Shown piece after piece: positions 1-11,010 of a stretch of 64,000 nt of DNA (its first letter is position 1; every line of letters begins with the position of its first letter). Position numbers and translations under genes: made by a program. The notes under the pieces are model-generated. The model ran no database searches. It was not told the origin of the DNA and saw nothing but the letters and a program-made list of their open reading frames with translations. Source of the DNA: Heterobilharzia americana (taxonomy: Eukaryota > Platyhelminthes > Trematoda > Strigeidida > Schistosomatidae); assembly GCA_944470555.2 (NCBI GenBank), contig OX104129.1, positions 84,900,820-84,964,819 of the forward strand, given 5' to 3'.

Positions 1-696
1 TAGACAATCATTACTGTCTAAAACATATATCCTAGCTCCTCAGTTTGATGAAAAGTTTTAACACAACAAAACCATAAAAAACTCTTGGTGATATACGTAC
101 CAATACATGAAGGAAATTTTAAAAACTATTTCAGGTGTAAATTGGGAAACTTCTTTTAATTTTCACTTGATATAGGATTGTAGTTCCCTCAGAAATGTTT
201 CCATATGAGACAGGTAACTCAAGTCATGAGACTGTTTACTAGCTACAATGTTTTCTATACTAACAGGTCTATTTAGCTACAATCAACCTTTCTGTAAGAC
301 CAGATGACATGTGAATAAGCTTTTACAGGAATATTATTATGTGAGGCATCCAGAAATGTCGGTATTCATTCAGTAGAAGAACCGTAGTGAATGACAAACA
401 CAGTGCACGTAAAAACAGAAAATTATGATTAACGTGTAAGTGATAACACTTGTGACAGCACAACTAAGTGTCACCAATTCAACTTTCTGAGGAAGAATCA
501 GTTGCCATAGAAAGAAGATATTCTTAGATGACACCTACTAATGAGAAGGTAAACTAGCTCAAGTAGAGTCTTCTGCTTATTACTGTCTACCATCTAACAT
601 CAATCAAAATGCACCATACCGTTGAGTTTCACATCTCAGTAATCATGTTGCAAACTGACCTCCAAAATTTGATTGACACTTAGATCAACATGTGCA
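1..696. other. Unassigned AT-rich sequence
   Basis: No convincing coding frame, RNA gene or recognised repeat was seen here on either strand. It ends at the truncated 3' tip of an RTE element. Confidence 0.5.
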
Positions 697-762
697 CTGG
701 AGACATGCTACTGAGGCCTTATGTTCCACTAGGAACTCAAGGGACAAATAATAATAATAATT
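697..762 (+). mobile_element. RTE retrotransposon 3' tip, about 66 bp
   Basis: This stretch matches the last bases of the other RTE copies in the window (the segment around GTTCCACTAGGAACTCAAGG) followed by an AAT triplet tail. It is a severely 5'-truncated insertion. It points at the minus-strand RTE copy that starts about 45 bp further on, giving a tail-to-tail pair. Confidence 0.75.
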
Positions 763-806
763 AGGTCAACGTAACGTCAAATCAGTAACCTTTATTTATT
801 TTATTT

Positions 807-2459
807 ATATTATTAGTCCCTTGGGTTCCTAATGGAACATAGGGCTTCAGTAGCACGTCTCCAGTTACCTCTGTTCTCTGAGATCTTTTGAACCTGGTCC
901 CACGACAGCCCACAACCTCTCATTTCCTCTTCGCACGACCTCCTCCATGTCACCCTCACCACGGACACACAACTCGTCGCTTCCCATGGGGATTCCACTC
1001 GAGTAACTGGCCTGATGCGTGATGTCCTCAGTCGGCCTTCTCAGTGCATACCCAATCCATCTCCACTTCCTCCTACTGCATATTTGTTGCGTGATAGGTT
1101 CTTGGTTGGTTCGTTCACAGAGCTCCTTCTTGCTTATTCTAACTATTCTGGCAATCCATCTGATCTTCAGTAGCGAGCCAGCGTAGGTGGCAGTTGTTGA
1201 TGAATGTCTGTAGTTTATTGGAAATCGCTTTCGTGACGCGCCAAGTCTCTCAACCATCACACTGAAGCACTGACTTGACTGAGGTTGGTGTTGAAAATCC
1301 GGATGTTGTTCCACATGCTGAGTGCAGAATATCTCCACACTGGTTTCAGGCCAATCAACGCCCGTCTTGCTTTTCCGATCCTGGCTGACTTTGACATCTT
1401 CGTCTGTGCCTGTGCCTGTGCCGCCTGTAGTTGAAACAGCGTTTCCTAGATAGGTGAATGAGGTTACTTCCCTTAAGTTTCTCCCGTTGATGGTGACTGG
1501 AGTTTGTTGTTGTTGTTGGAGTTGTTGGTGCGGTATCTTCATCAACTCTGTCTTCTCTATATTCACCTGAAGTCCGGTCTTCGCTGCCTCACCTGTTCTG
1601 TCAACTTGTTAGTTTTTGCCTGTAGATCTTTAAGTTCATGTGACATCAGGCACAAGTCATCATTGGCGAAATCCAAGTCTTCTAGGTTCTTTTCGGCAGT
1701 CCAGCCAGCGTATCCCCCTCTTCTCGCTCCCCACTGTTTGCTGCATGATCCAGTCCACCACAATCAGGAATATCATGGGGGATAGTAGGCAACCTTGTTT
1801 CACTCCTGTCTTCACTTCACTTCAAAAATCATCACTGAGCTTCCCATTTTGAATTACTTGGCATGTGGCGTCTTCATATAGTTGTTGAATGAGGCTGATA
1901 AAGGTTTGTGGTACTCCGTAGTGTTGAAGCGGTTTCCAAATTACTTCTCGGTCGACGCTGTCAAAGGCCTTTTCAAAGTCTGTGAAGTTGTGGTAGAGAG
2001 TTGACTGCCATTCTAAACTCTGTTCTATGATGATGCGAAGCGTAGCGTTTCAATTTGGTTTGCACATAACTTTTACTTCCTGAATCCAGTCAGCCTGTTC
2101 GGGTCGTGGTTTTGAATCCAGTGCATCCTAAAGCCTCTCCAGGATGATGCGGCTTAATATTTTGCTTGCTCTGGGTGGACAGGAGAGTGATTCCGCTCCA
2201 GTTCTTGCAAACACTGAGGTCGTCCTTCTTCGGCAGTTTGACAAGGTAACTTTTCTTCCAATCTGAAGGTACCCTCCCTTCCTTCCACACCTTCTGCAAC
2301 GGTGGTGTGAGCATGTCTGCTGTTGTGTCTGAGTCTGTTCTCAGTGCTTCTGGCGGTATCCCGTCTGGTCCTGCTGCTTTCTCTCATTTCAGTAGCTTTA
2401 TGACTTTCAGGGCTTCCATTTTTGTTGGAGGATTTATGTTCACTTGTAGTTCAGCGGCT
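807..2459 (-). mobile_element. RTE-clade (SR2-like) retrotransposon fragment, RT domain
   Basis: A 5'-truncated non-LTR element with its 3' end at the left. On the minus strand it covers the reverse transcriptase from the first finger blocks to the conserved C-terminus (WRRSCEEEMRG, then LSWDQVQK). Readable blocks include WKKSYLVKLPKKDDLSVCKNW near 2210-2280, the catalytic box DFANDDLCLMS near 1650-1680, a Gln-rich stretch near 1505-1530, and RWIARIVRISKKELCERTNQ near 1090-1160. Frameshifts and stops break it into several frames, so it is dead. The 3' end is the shared terminus plus triplets. It shares a private DEDVKVSQDRKSKTGVD block with the copy at 23128-24165, so the two form one subfamily. 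Assignment to SR2 rather than another schistosome RTE is from memory of the family. Confidence 0.85.
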
Positions 2460-3706
2460 AACCTTTATTAGATAAACTGAAAATAATTTGCATTGAAATT
2501 CTTTCACACTTTTGAAACTGAAAACTTGTGTAGCACAATTAATATTTTTCATTTGCCTATATCTATACACCACAAGTGAATTATTATTGTGTTCGATTAT
2601 GGTATATATCGTGTACTTATCTGTTTGCCTTATCAGGCCAGTCAAATCAAATATGCATGGAACTGATCGTAATCTATCTTATTAAACGTAGTAATTTATA
2701 AAAGTGTAAGACGCTATAGGAAAATGATAGATGTTTGACCTTCAGTTTATCTTCGAATTATTCAGACAGTCGATTGACGACGGTTACTTCAAGAGTTTAA
2801 CAGAGTACAATATATTTGAATTAATAACACTCAAGGAGTATCACTCTTGAAAAAGAAACAAGCAGAAAGATGTTTCCAGTTCTCAGAATGTAATCATACA
2901 TTTTTTATTCATTTCAATTAGGATACTTGTGAGGTAAAAAGGTACCAAATCTGACATTGTAACACAGTAGAACTTAAGTAGTTTGTGTTCGTTTCCCTCA
3001 ATCTTTTCTAATAGTTGTTTTATTGAACATATGCTATTTTTACAAGCGGTTGAAAGACTCGTCAGCTGGTCAGAAATAAAAACCAACAACTGCGGAATAC
3101 AACGTTAAATAATCACATGAAGCTACATGATAAAACTCGTTGAATCAGTGGACTTTAATCTTTTCTTCATTGGTTTCACTTGAGTTTTTGCTCATAAGTG
3201 ATCGTTCATAAGAGAACTATTTAAATGAAATTAGACATGTAGACTAAGTACCTACTTTTATCAACCTATACTGTAAAAAGAAGCGTACTGACAACGTTTA
3301 ACATGAAAAATGATGGAAAGGGGTGACCAAAACATTTCCTAACTATCTTCGAATTCGCATTTTACTCAATGAAACAAAGGAACACAGTATTAACTCCATA
3401 AACTTATTTTCGAACATTATCAGGGTTGGTTGAGAAGATGATCAACAGCTCTATTGTTGAACTTACTGTCATATTTGGTCATCTGACATTTACTGGTTAT
3501 TAATTCAAAGAAATTCACAGTGCATTCCAACATCCAGAATGGACATTGAACCTATCGTCTACACATGAACGAATCACATGCGATTTATGGTCTTAAATAC
3601 AGTCATTCCATTCAAACACATCATATACACTCATTAGGCTCACAATGAACAAACTAGTAATATTTTTCTGCCTTTATAAAATTTCCACTCTCCTTTTAGA
3701 CATTAT
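2460..3706. other. Unassigned sequence
   Basis: AT-rich. The short open frames at 2451-2645 and 2883-3089 (minus) show no family resemblance and probably arise by chance. Confidence 0.5.
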
Positions 3707-4345
3707 GATCATTATTATTCTCTTAAGATCCTAGTGGAAGATAGGAATTCAGTAGCACGCCAACATTTCACTCTCTTCGCTACAATCCTCACAACCTCGC
3801 GCAAAGACTCCACACAACCTATCACTTCTTACTCACACCATATCCTCCATGTCACCCTCGACTACAACGGCCAACTCGTCGTCTCCCTTCTGGGTTCCAC
3901 TCGACAGCCTCGCCTGGCCTCGCCTCACCTGGCCTGGTACATGATGTCCACAATCGTCTTCTCACTGCATCCCCTATCCATTCCATCTCCACTGCCTTCT
4001 GCATATCTCTTCAGTGATAGCTTCTTCGTCGGTTCGTTGCCAGCCAGCCACAGTGAGTTCCTTGTTGCCTATTCCTAATATTCTGGCCATCTGAGCTTCA
4101 GTAGTGAGCCAGCGAAGGCAGCAGATGTTGATGAATATCTGTAGTTTGCTGAAAATGCTTTTCTTAATGCGCCAAGTTTCTGAGCCATCACATAGAAGCA
4201 CTGACTTGACTGAATCAGTGTTGAAAATCCCAATGTTGTTCACGCTTATTACAGACTGAGTGCAGTAGATCTCCACACTGGTTTCAGGTTAGAGAAAGTC
4301 TGTCTTGCTGTCTTTCCGATCGTGGCTAGCTTTGACGTTCTTGCT
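3707..4345 (-). mobile_element. RTE fragment, left arm of an inverted duplication
   Basis: This is the RT C-terminal region of an RTE copy, with the block VLLCDGSETWRIKKSIF near 4160-4220 and ELTVAGWQRTDEEAITEEIC near 4000-4060. The 3' end is at the left. It is almost identical, in reverse orientation, to the 3' part of the copy at 5125-6664. Both contain a private run of repeated CTCGCC/CTGGCC units near 3910-3945. Frames are broken. Confidence 0.85.
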
Positions 4346-5124
4346 TGTAATTAATATTTCATGTAATTCAATCGAATTTAACAGCTTGATACTTAATTCC
4401 TTTACTAGGAGTTGGATGGTATAACAGGAAAATGTAGACAGACACCAAATAAAAAAGGCATTTATGGCAATCAAATGAAATTTATAAAAAAGCCATTACT
4501 GAAGCACAACCAACTTCCATAAGTATACCTTTTGACTAAGTGCCAAATTACATAATAAATTATTAATATTCGAAACTGCGAATTAGTAGCTTTTCTGTTA
4601 CGGAGACTCATCTGCCTACAACAATAGTTTGTTGTTCTTTTTTTATCCTTAGACTAAATTGTTCTTAATTTCACATCGTCGAGCAAGCGAAAATAGTGTT
4701 GAATGAAAAAATTCACTGGTTTTCTTCAATGACAGCTTAAAAGGCAAGCGTATTTTATTGTGAATATTATACATATATCCAATGATATATCTAAGTGACT
4801 TAGATATGTTTAGACAGATAAATGACTGCCATTAGAAATTTCTTAATCACTGTAGATGGATGAAAAAGATTTTAAGGTTAAAATTGCCTGATTTTTTTGT
4901 TTTTTTTTCCTCTAGTTTATTCACATGAATTTTCTTCGCCTCACATGACTATAAATAATGTACTATGCTTTGATTGGTATACTATGGCAAAAGTAAGATG
5001 CTTTTATATCTCTGTGAATTATTGTACTCCACGTGGAATAACAGAACAAATAAGAAAGTTATGTGTTCACATTCATTATCGAAGATATTCCTAGTTCTAA
5101 GCAGAAATATGAGCTAGCTAGTTG
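4346..5124. other. Unassigned sequence
   Basis: AT-rich spacer with poly-T near 4890-4915. The small frame at 4897-5094 has no recognisable domain. Confidence 0.5.
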
Positions 5125-6664
5125 ATAACGGAAGGTCTGAGAGGAAGGAAAGGTACCTGGCAATTGGAAGAAGGGCTAACTTGTCAAACTCTCGAAGAAG
5201 AGTGACCGAAGTCTTTGCAAGAACTGCCGAGAAATCATGCTGCTGTCCACCCCAAACAAAATAGAAGGCCGTATCAGAGAATTAAGGATGCAGCGGATTC
5301 AAAACTAAGACTGGAAAAGGCTGGCTGGCCTCAGGAAAAACAAATCATGTGCGGATCAAGTTGCAAAGCTACGCTATGCATCATCACAAAAAGGAGCATA
5401 GAATGACAGCCAACTGGGTCTTCACCTCAACTTCATCTACTTTGAAAAGGCCTTCGATAGCGTCAACCAAGAAGTAATTTGCCAGCTGCTGCTTCAACAC
5501 TTCGCTGCCACTGCCACGAATCTTTTTCAACCTCATTCAACAGCTACATGCTGTGCCATATGATGCTACAACATGCCAAGTGATTCACATTGGAAAGCTC
5601 AGTGATGCCTTGAAGCGAAGTGGAGAGAGTAATAAGACAAGGTTATCCATTATCTTTACCAATGATCTTCCTGATTGTGATCGACTCGACGGGACTGGAA
5701 CCTTCCAAAAACTGTGAGGAGTGAGAGAATGGGCATACGCAGTTTGACCGATGGTGAGACCCAGAAGATTTGGATTTCACCAATGACGATTTATGTCTAT
5801 TGTCTTGTAGCACAAACTCGAAGATCTACAATCGAAAACTAACAAGTTGACAGAAGAGGCAGTGCAGTGAAGACGGGACTTTGAGTGGATGTAGGGAAGA
5901 CGTAGGTGATGAAGATACCCAACCGACAACAACATCAACAACAAGAGGCACCAATCACCATGAATGGGAGAAACCTAGATGAAGTTGTCTCTTTCACCTA
6001 CCTAGACAAGGTGTCATCGTCTCAACTACAGGTGGCACAGACGAGGATGTCAAAACCATGATCGAAAAAGCAAGACAGACTTTCTCTAACCTGAAACCAG
6101 TGTGGAGATCTACTGCACTCAGCCTGCAATAAGCGTGAACAACATTGGGATTTCAACACTGATTCAGTCAAGTCAGTGCTTCTATGTGATGGCTCAGAAA
6201 CTTGGCGCATTAAGAAAAGCATTTTCAACAAACTACAGATATTCATCAACATCTGCCTACGCTGGCTCACTACTGAAGCTCAGATGGCCAGAATATTAGG
6301 AATAGGCAACAAGGAACTCACTGTGGCTGGCTGGCAACGAACCGACGAAGAAGCTATCACTGAAGAGATATGCAGAAGGCAGTGGAGATGGAATGGATAG
6401 GGGATGCAGTGAGAAGACGATTGTGGACATCATGTACCAGGCCAGGTGAGGCGAGGCCAGGCGAGGCTGTCGAGTGGAACCCAGAAGGGAGACGACGAGT
6501 TGGGCGTTGTAGTCGAGGGTGACATGGAGGATATGGTGTGAGTAAGAAGTGATAGGTTGTGTGGAGTCTTTGCGCGAGGTTGTGAGGATTGTAGCGAAGA
6601 GAGTGAAATGTTGGCGTGCTACTGAATTCCTATCTTCCACTAGGAACCCAAGGGAAAATTATGA
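5125..6664 (+). mobile_element. RTE retrotransposon fragment, RT domain to 3' end
   Basis: Plus-strand RTE copy starting inside the RT fingers (degraded equivalent of the KLPKK block near 5190) and running to the shared 3' terminus at about 6655. Readable blocks are FEKAFDSVNQEVI near 5440-5480, the catalytic box DLDFTNDDLCLLS near 5767-5803, NGRNLDEVVSFTYLD near 5965-6005 and CDGSETWRIKKSIF near 6180-6230. Multiple frameshifts and stops make it inactive. Its last 600 bp are the right arm of the inverted duplication with 3707-4345. The catalytic box has one extra codon relative to the usual F-A-D-D-L. Confidence 0.85.
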
Positions 6665-7946
6665 ATAATAATGAAGCTGTGGCTATGGCCGCTCAAACGA
6701 ACCAAACCTTTTTTGTATGTCTTTGGTGTGTTATGTGTGAATATGCACTCAGTGTTTTATCTCTCATTTCATCTATCTGTATTAGACTTCATTATGTTAG
6801 CATTGTTGCAATCAGTAGTATGTTTTTCACACAATACATTTTCCAGTTTTTCGTACTCTTGCATTATTGTAGACTAACCCTTGATTAGTGCTCAGAACTC
6901 ATTCAGCCTGACCTTAAGTGATGTTGAAGTTCTACCCGCAAAACTAAATTGAACAGTTAGCTCATGAAATTCTGTGCCAAATTTTTAAAAGTCTTTTCGA
7001 GATGGTTTAACATGCTTCTAATGCGATCCATTTATCATATATATCATCTTGTTTCCTCTAAATAGCCTAACGTCTTTTCATTGGTACTTTCAGCAATTAC
7101 TTCTGTTAGATTACGTAAACCGTACTCAAACTCTATATCCACACTGATTTCACTGACAGTGGATGATGTGATTGAGGAATTCAGAAATCTTTACACGTGC
7201 ATTGCATTTCTGTAAATCGTGATTTGTAAGCTTCTATCCATCCATCATAAGGTGGACAGTTCATTGTATTCATTTTCTCTTTCAGCAGTGAATTTCCTTG
7301 TATCAAAGTGACTATTTGTGCACACAAAGACATTGTTCAACATCGTTTCATCAAATTACAAATAGATTGGTATCCACGTATCTCTACAGAATTCTAGTTG
7401 AGAATGTATTTGGTTTAAGAGCGGTTTTTCCTCATTCCTCCGAATTCCATGAATGTGTCAGCTAATATCAGAAAAAAAACGGTGAACTAATGGCTGTTTA
7501 TTTGTGAAATCACCTCACTCTCTGTTAAATAACTTCATATAACTGTGAAAAGATATGTTCAGATTTTTCTATGCAGCTGAGAAGTTATCAGCTAAATGAA
7601 ATAGTACCACATTATTCTACTCTAATCGTTGTTCTTTCTTTATGGAGGTTCCTAAAGTCAGATATGTGCAAGTTTGCCAATATAATATACATATATCTTT
7701 AGAATCAATCGAAAAGCGTTAGAATCTCATTACTCTGTGGGCGATAAAACTCAAGGTACGCATTACTTTTAGTCTCACACCTTGACGTAACAACAACTAT
7801 CTAGAACCCTTAGGTTTTCATTGGTTCTCCGATTTAATATCAGTCTGTGACGAATAATTGTGATCATTACCAATTATCACTCCATGATAAGAATGGCATT
7901 TATTCTCACATTGATAAGTGCATCATGCATAAACAAAGTGATTTGA
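6665..7946. other. Unassigned sequence
   Basis: No gene or repeat recognised. Open frames at 6616-6888 are hydrophobic but compositionally biased, and run out of the RTE 3' end, so I do not support them as genes. Confidence 0.5.
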
Positions 7947-8366
7947 TTCAAGTTGTTATTCATCGAAGACCGACATCAGTTGGAGGAACAAAGGAAACCT
8001 GGGAGCACTGGACAGCTGTTTCGTTCTAGTATGGGACTCCTCAGCAGTGCGCACCCACGACCCCACCAGCAGGGATCGAACCCGCGACCTTCAGGTTTCG
8101 CGACCAGCGCGTTACCATTGAGCCACTGGGTCAGAATCCAATGCTCCATATTTCCAACTTCTGTTAGCTCACGATATAGCGCAACCGCCACCCAATGTCA
8201 TCGTTGAGTATTTGTCCTCACGGCCATAATGCTTTGACTCCACCGGTCACGACTTCTCATTGGAACTTCGGGAATACTTCTCGAAGCTAGTCACCAACGA
8301 GCACTAGTTCAATTAAATTTTGAGAGGGTTGTGGAGATTTGGAAATATTTCAAGTTGTTATTCATC
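7947..8366 (-). mobile_element. Hammerhead-bearing tRNA-derived repeat (about 402-bp unit)
   Basis: A short repeat, minus orientation, close to 97 percent identical by eye to 34331-34740. It has Pol III-like promoter boxes, with box A (TGGCTCAATGG) at 8115-8125 and box B (GGTTCGATCCC) at 8072-8082. These are followed by a hammerhead at 8005-8050. An 18-bp sequence, TTCAAGTTGTTATTCATC, occurs at both ends (7947-7964 and 8349-8366). Because the same 18 bp is also internal to the tandem copy at 34.3 kb, it is terminal redundancy of the element rather than a target-site duplication. It resembles Sm-alpha elements but is a distinct sequence family. Confidence 0.8.
8005..8050 (-). ncRNA. Hammerhead ribozyme, predicted, one stem II mismatch
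   Basis: On the minus strand: stem I GCACTG (8050-8045) pairs with CAGTGC (8010-8005). Core CTGAGGA lies at 8044-8038. Stem II GTCC/GAAC has one C.A mismatch. GAAA follows, then a short stem III (ACAGCTGT) and a GTC cleavage triplet ending at 8011. Core residues fit the CUGANGA/GAAA consensus. The mismatch probably lowers activity compared with the 34.4-kb copy. Confidence 0.75.
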
Positions 8367-9094
8367 ATACATTCGATAACTTGTAGAAGTTTTCTCCTCT
8401 ATGAGAAAGTAGCTTACATGAAATCATGAGACATTTGAAATTTATTTTTTCATCCCAGTAAGATTTCATAAATATATTTCCCTTACTTTCCTTACTATTT
8501 TCTGTTTCTATTCCATGGTAAGTACATAAAAAGTTAGGGATTTCATCGTTTAAATTGAAGGGAGGTGACAACATCAACAATGAAGTAGATAAATAAGACA
8601 GATGCTATTAGTAAAGGTTGAACAGTTAACTGACTTTCAACATCTCATGATTCCTAGTTCGACAAAACTTGCTGGAAGTTTATTTTGATATTTCGAGTTA
8701 ACATATTTCGAAGAGTTGAATAAAAAGGTTTCATTGTTAAGATTAAATTAAAAATTTCACTTAAGATACTTCTAACATATACGTAATCTGGTTGACAAGT
8801 ATGACATTGATCATTGAAGTTATTCATGAGGAAGCGTTATTATGAAATATCTACAATTAATGAAAAGTAAAATAGCTTCACACCGTTTTAATATGAAAGG
8901 AACCTGGTCAGATGCCTGATTTACAGAATTAGAAACATTTTTTTCTGATGATTGTATTGAAAAAGAAATGAACAAGCTGAAGATAACATTCCAGTAAAAT
9001 GTTTATCCGCTGAACTTCATAAATAAACACATGTCAAAACCTAGAGAGAAGATAAAGAAAGATAATGTTGCTAAGAAGCTTAAATATCTTAAAC
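8367..9094. other. Unassigned sequence
   Basis: AT-rich, no recognised element. The minus frame 8365-8580 has no family features. Confidence 0.5.
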
Positions 9095-9568
9095 TTTTTC
9101 GAAGGTGATATTGCCGCGGATATTTTAACACATAGATTAAGTAGATTAGTCAAATAGGCATTCAACGCAGTGAAGCCTTTTCTCAGCTTCTCAACCAAAC
9201 TATTAGTGACACAGAGAACTAAGGATAGGTTACCAATGGTGTCTACTTCAATGTTCACTTATGAGTTTAAATGCTCCTGTGGAGCTACTTACATAGACCG
9301 TATTCAAAGGGCTCCATCCACTTGTGCTCGTGAAAATGTACTCTTTTGGTTGGAGAAAGGAATAATGAAGAGAATTTAAAGTACAATGCTCTCACATTTA
9401 GTAGATACCGGACATCAAGTCAAAGTAGATCACGCCTTTCCTGTGATATTCTTTGTCCCTTACAATCTCCCTAAAGATCCAAAACCTTGCATCTTATCCA
9501 TAGCCGAAGCCATAGGGATTAACACAAGAAATATGTACATCCACTTTGTTTACCTTGGCCCACAATAG
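9095..9568 (+). mobile_element. Penelope-like element remnant, GIY-YIG end
   Basis: One reading frame from 9101 to 9565 encodes the end of a Penelope-like polyprotein. It begins EGDIAADILTHRLSR and continues with a degenerate GIY-YIG block (YEFKCSCGATYIDR near 9262-9303), a basic stretch and SHLVDTGHQVK near 9392-9420. It ends with a SIAEAIGI block. In-frame stops at about 9155 and 9377, but no frameshift, interrupt it. The RT part is missing. The GIY-YIG glycine reads as aspartate (YID for YIG), so the nuclease is probably dead. It belongs to the same lineage as the remnants at 17480 and 61690. Confidence 0.8.
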
Positions 9569-9794
9569 GGTCAACACATTCGTTATGAAATTTCCCATCA
9601 CAAATTGTGCATTTTAACCTTCCATCTCTTTCATCTATATTGTCATTATATTGATAAACATTTATTTTCTTGTTATTAGTTTTATGCCCTTCTTTATTCA
9701 CACCACTACCAGTAGTTATTTCCAACTGTGACGTAGCATATCACATGATTTTCAACCTATCTGAATATAGGTCATCACTATATAGTTATTTTTG

Positions 9795-11010
9795 ACATCA
9801 CAGAACACAGCATAGAATGGCAGTCAACTTCATCGACTTTGAAAAGGCCTTCTACAGCGTCGACTGAGAAATGAGTTGGCAGGTAGTTGCTTCAACTCTA
9901 CGGAATACCACAAACTTTTATGAATCTCATTCAACAACTATATCAAGATGCCACATGACAAGTAGAACACAAAGGGAAGCCCAGTGATGCTTTCGAAGTG
10001 AAGACAGGAATGAGTAAAACAAGGTTGCCGTCTACTATCACCCACGATCTTCCTGATTGTGGTCGACTCGACTGGATCATGTAGCAAACAGTGAGTAGCG
10101 AGAAGAGGGGGATACGCTGACTGGACCGTGGAAAAGATCCCAGAAGGTTTGAATTTCGCCAACGATGATTTGTGTCTAATGTCACACAAACTTGAAGATC
10201 TACAGGCGAAAACTAACAAGTTGACAGAACAGGTGAGGCAGCGAAGACGAGACTTCAAGTGAACATAGAGAAGACAGAGTTGATGAAAATACCCAACCAA
10301 CACTACAAACACCACCACCAACAAGCCGCAATCATCATTAGCGGGAGCAACTTAAAGGAAGTAGCCTCGTTTACCTATATAGGCAGTATCGTTTCAACTA
10401 TAGGCGGTGGTGCCACAGACGAGGACATCAAAGCCAGGATTGGAAAATCAAGACAAGTGTTCATTAGTCTGAAACCAGTGTGGAAATCTTCTGCACTGCA
10501 GTCAGCATAAAGCGTAAACAACATCCGGATTTTAAGCACCAACGTCAAGTCAGTGCTTCTGTATGGCTCAGATGCTTGGAGCATTACGGAGAGCATTTTT
10601 AACAAACTACAGATATTCATCAACAAATGCCGACGCTGGCTCGTTACTGAAGCTCAGATGGCCAGAACAATAAGAATAAACAACAAGGAACTCTGAACTG
10701 ACAACGAACCAACCAAGAAGCTAATGCTCAACAAATATGCAGAAGGAAGTGGAGATGGAATGGATAGGGTATGCACCTAGAAGACGATTGGGGACATGAC
10801 GCGCCAGACCACGTTGTCGAGTGGAACTCAGATGGGAAACGACGAAATAGGCTTTGTAGGCGAGAGTGATATGGAGGAGATGATGTTAGGAGGAAATGAT
10901 AGGTTGTAGGGAGTCGTGGAGCTAGGTTCGAAAGATTGCAGAGAAGAGAGTGGAATGGAGAGGTGCTACTGAAGCGGTGTGTTCCACCGGGAACCCAAGG
11001 AACAAATAAC
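9795..11010 (+). mobile_element. RTE retrotransposon fragment, RT palm to 3' end
   Basis: 5'-truncated plus-strand copy starting at the FIDFEKAF block near 9826 and ending at the shared 3' terminus with the usual GGAACCCAAGG motif near 10988. It has the catalytic box NFANDDLCLMS near 10152-10182 (extra codon), SGSNLKEVASFTYIGS near 10340-10390, and ARIGKSRQVFISLKPVW near 10435-10485. Frameshifts split the C-terminal region. It is not autonomous. Confidence 0.85.

Noticed and set aside
3734..4078. 114-codon open frame, repeated almost unchanged at 6296-6640
   Set aside because: It is antisense to RTE reverse transcriptase in both copies; the similarity comes from the duplicated RTE sequence.
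8041..8130. Functional tRNA gene
   Set aside because: A and B boxes are good, but the acceptor and anticodon stems are not tRNA-like, and the sequence continues into a hammerhead. It is a tRNA-derived repeat.
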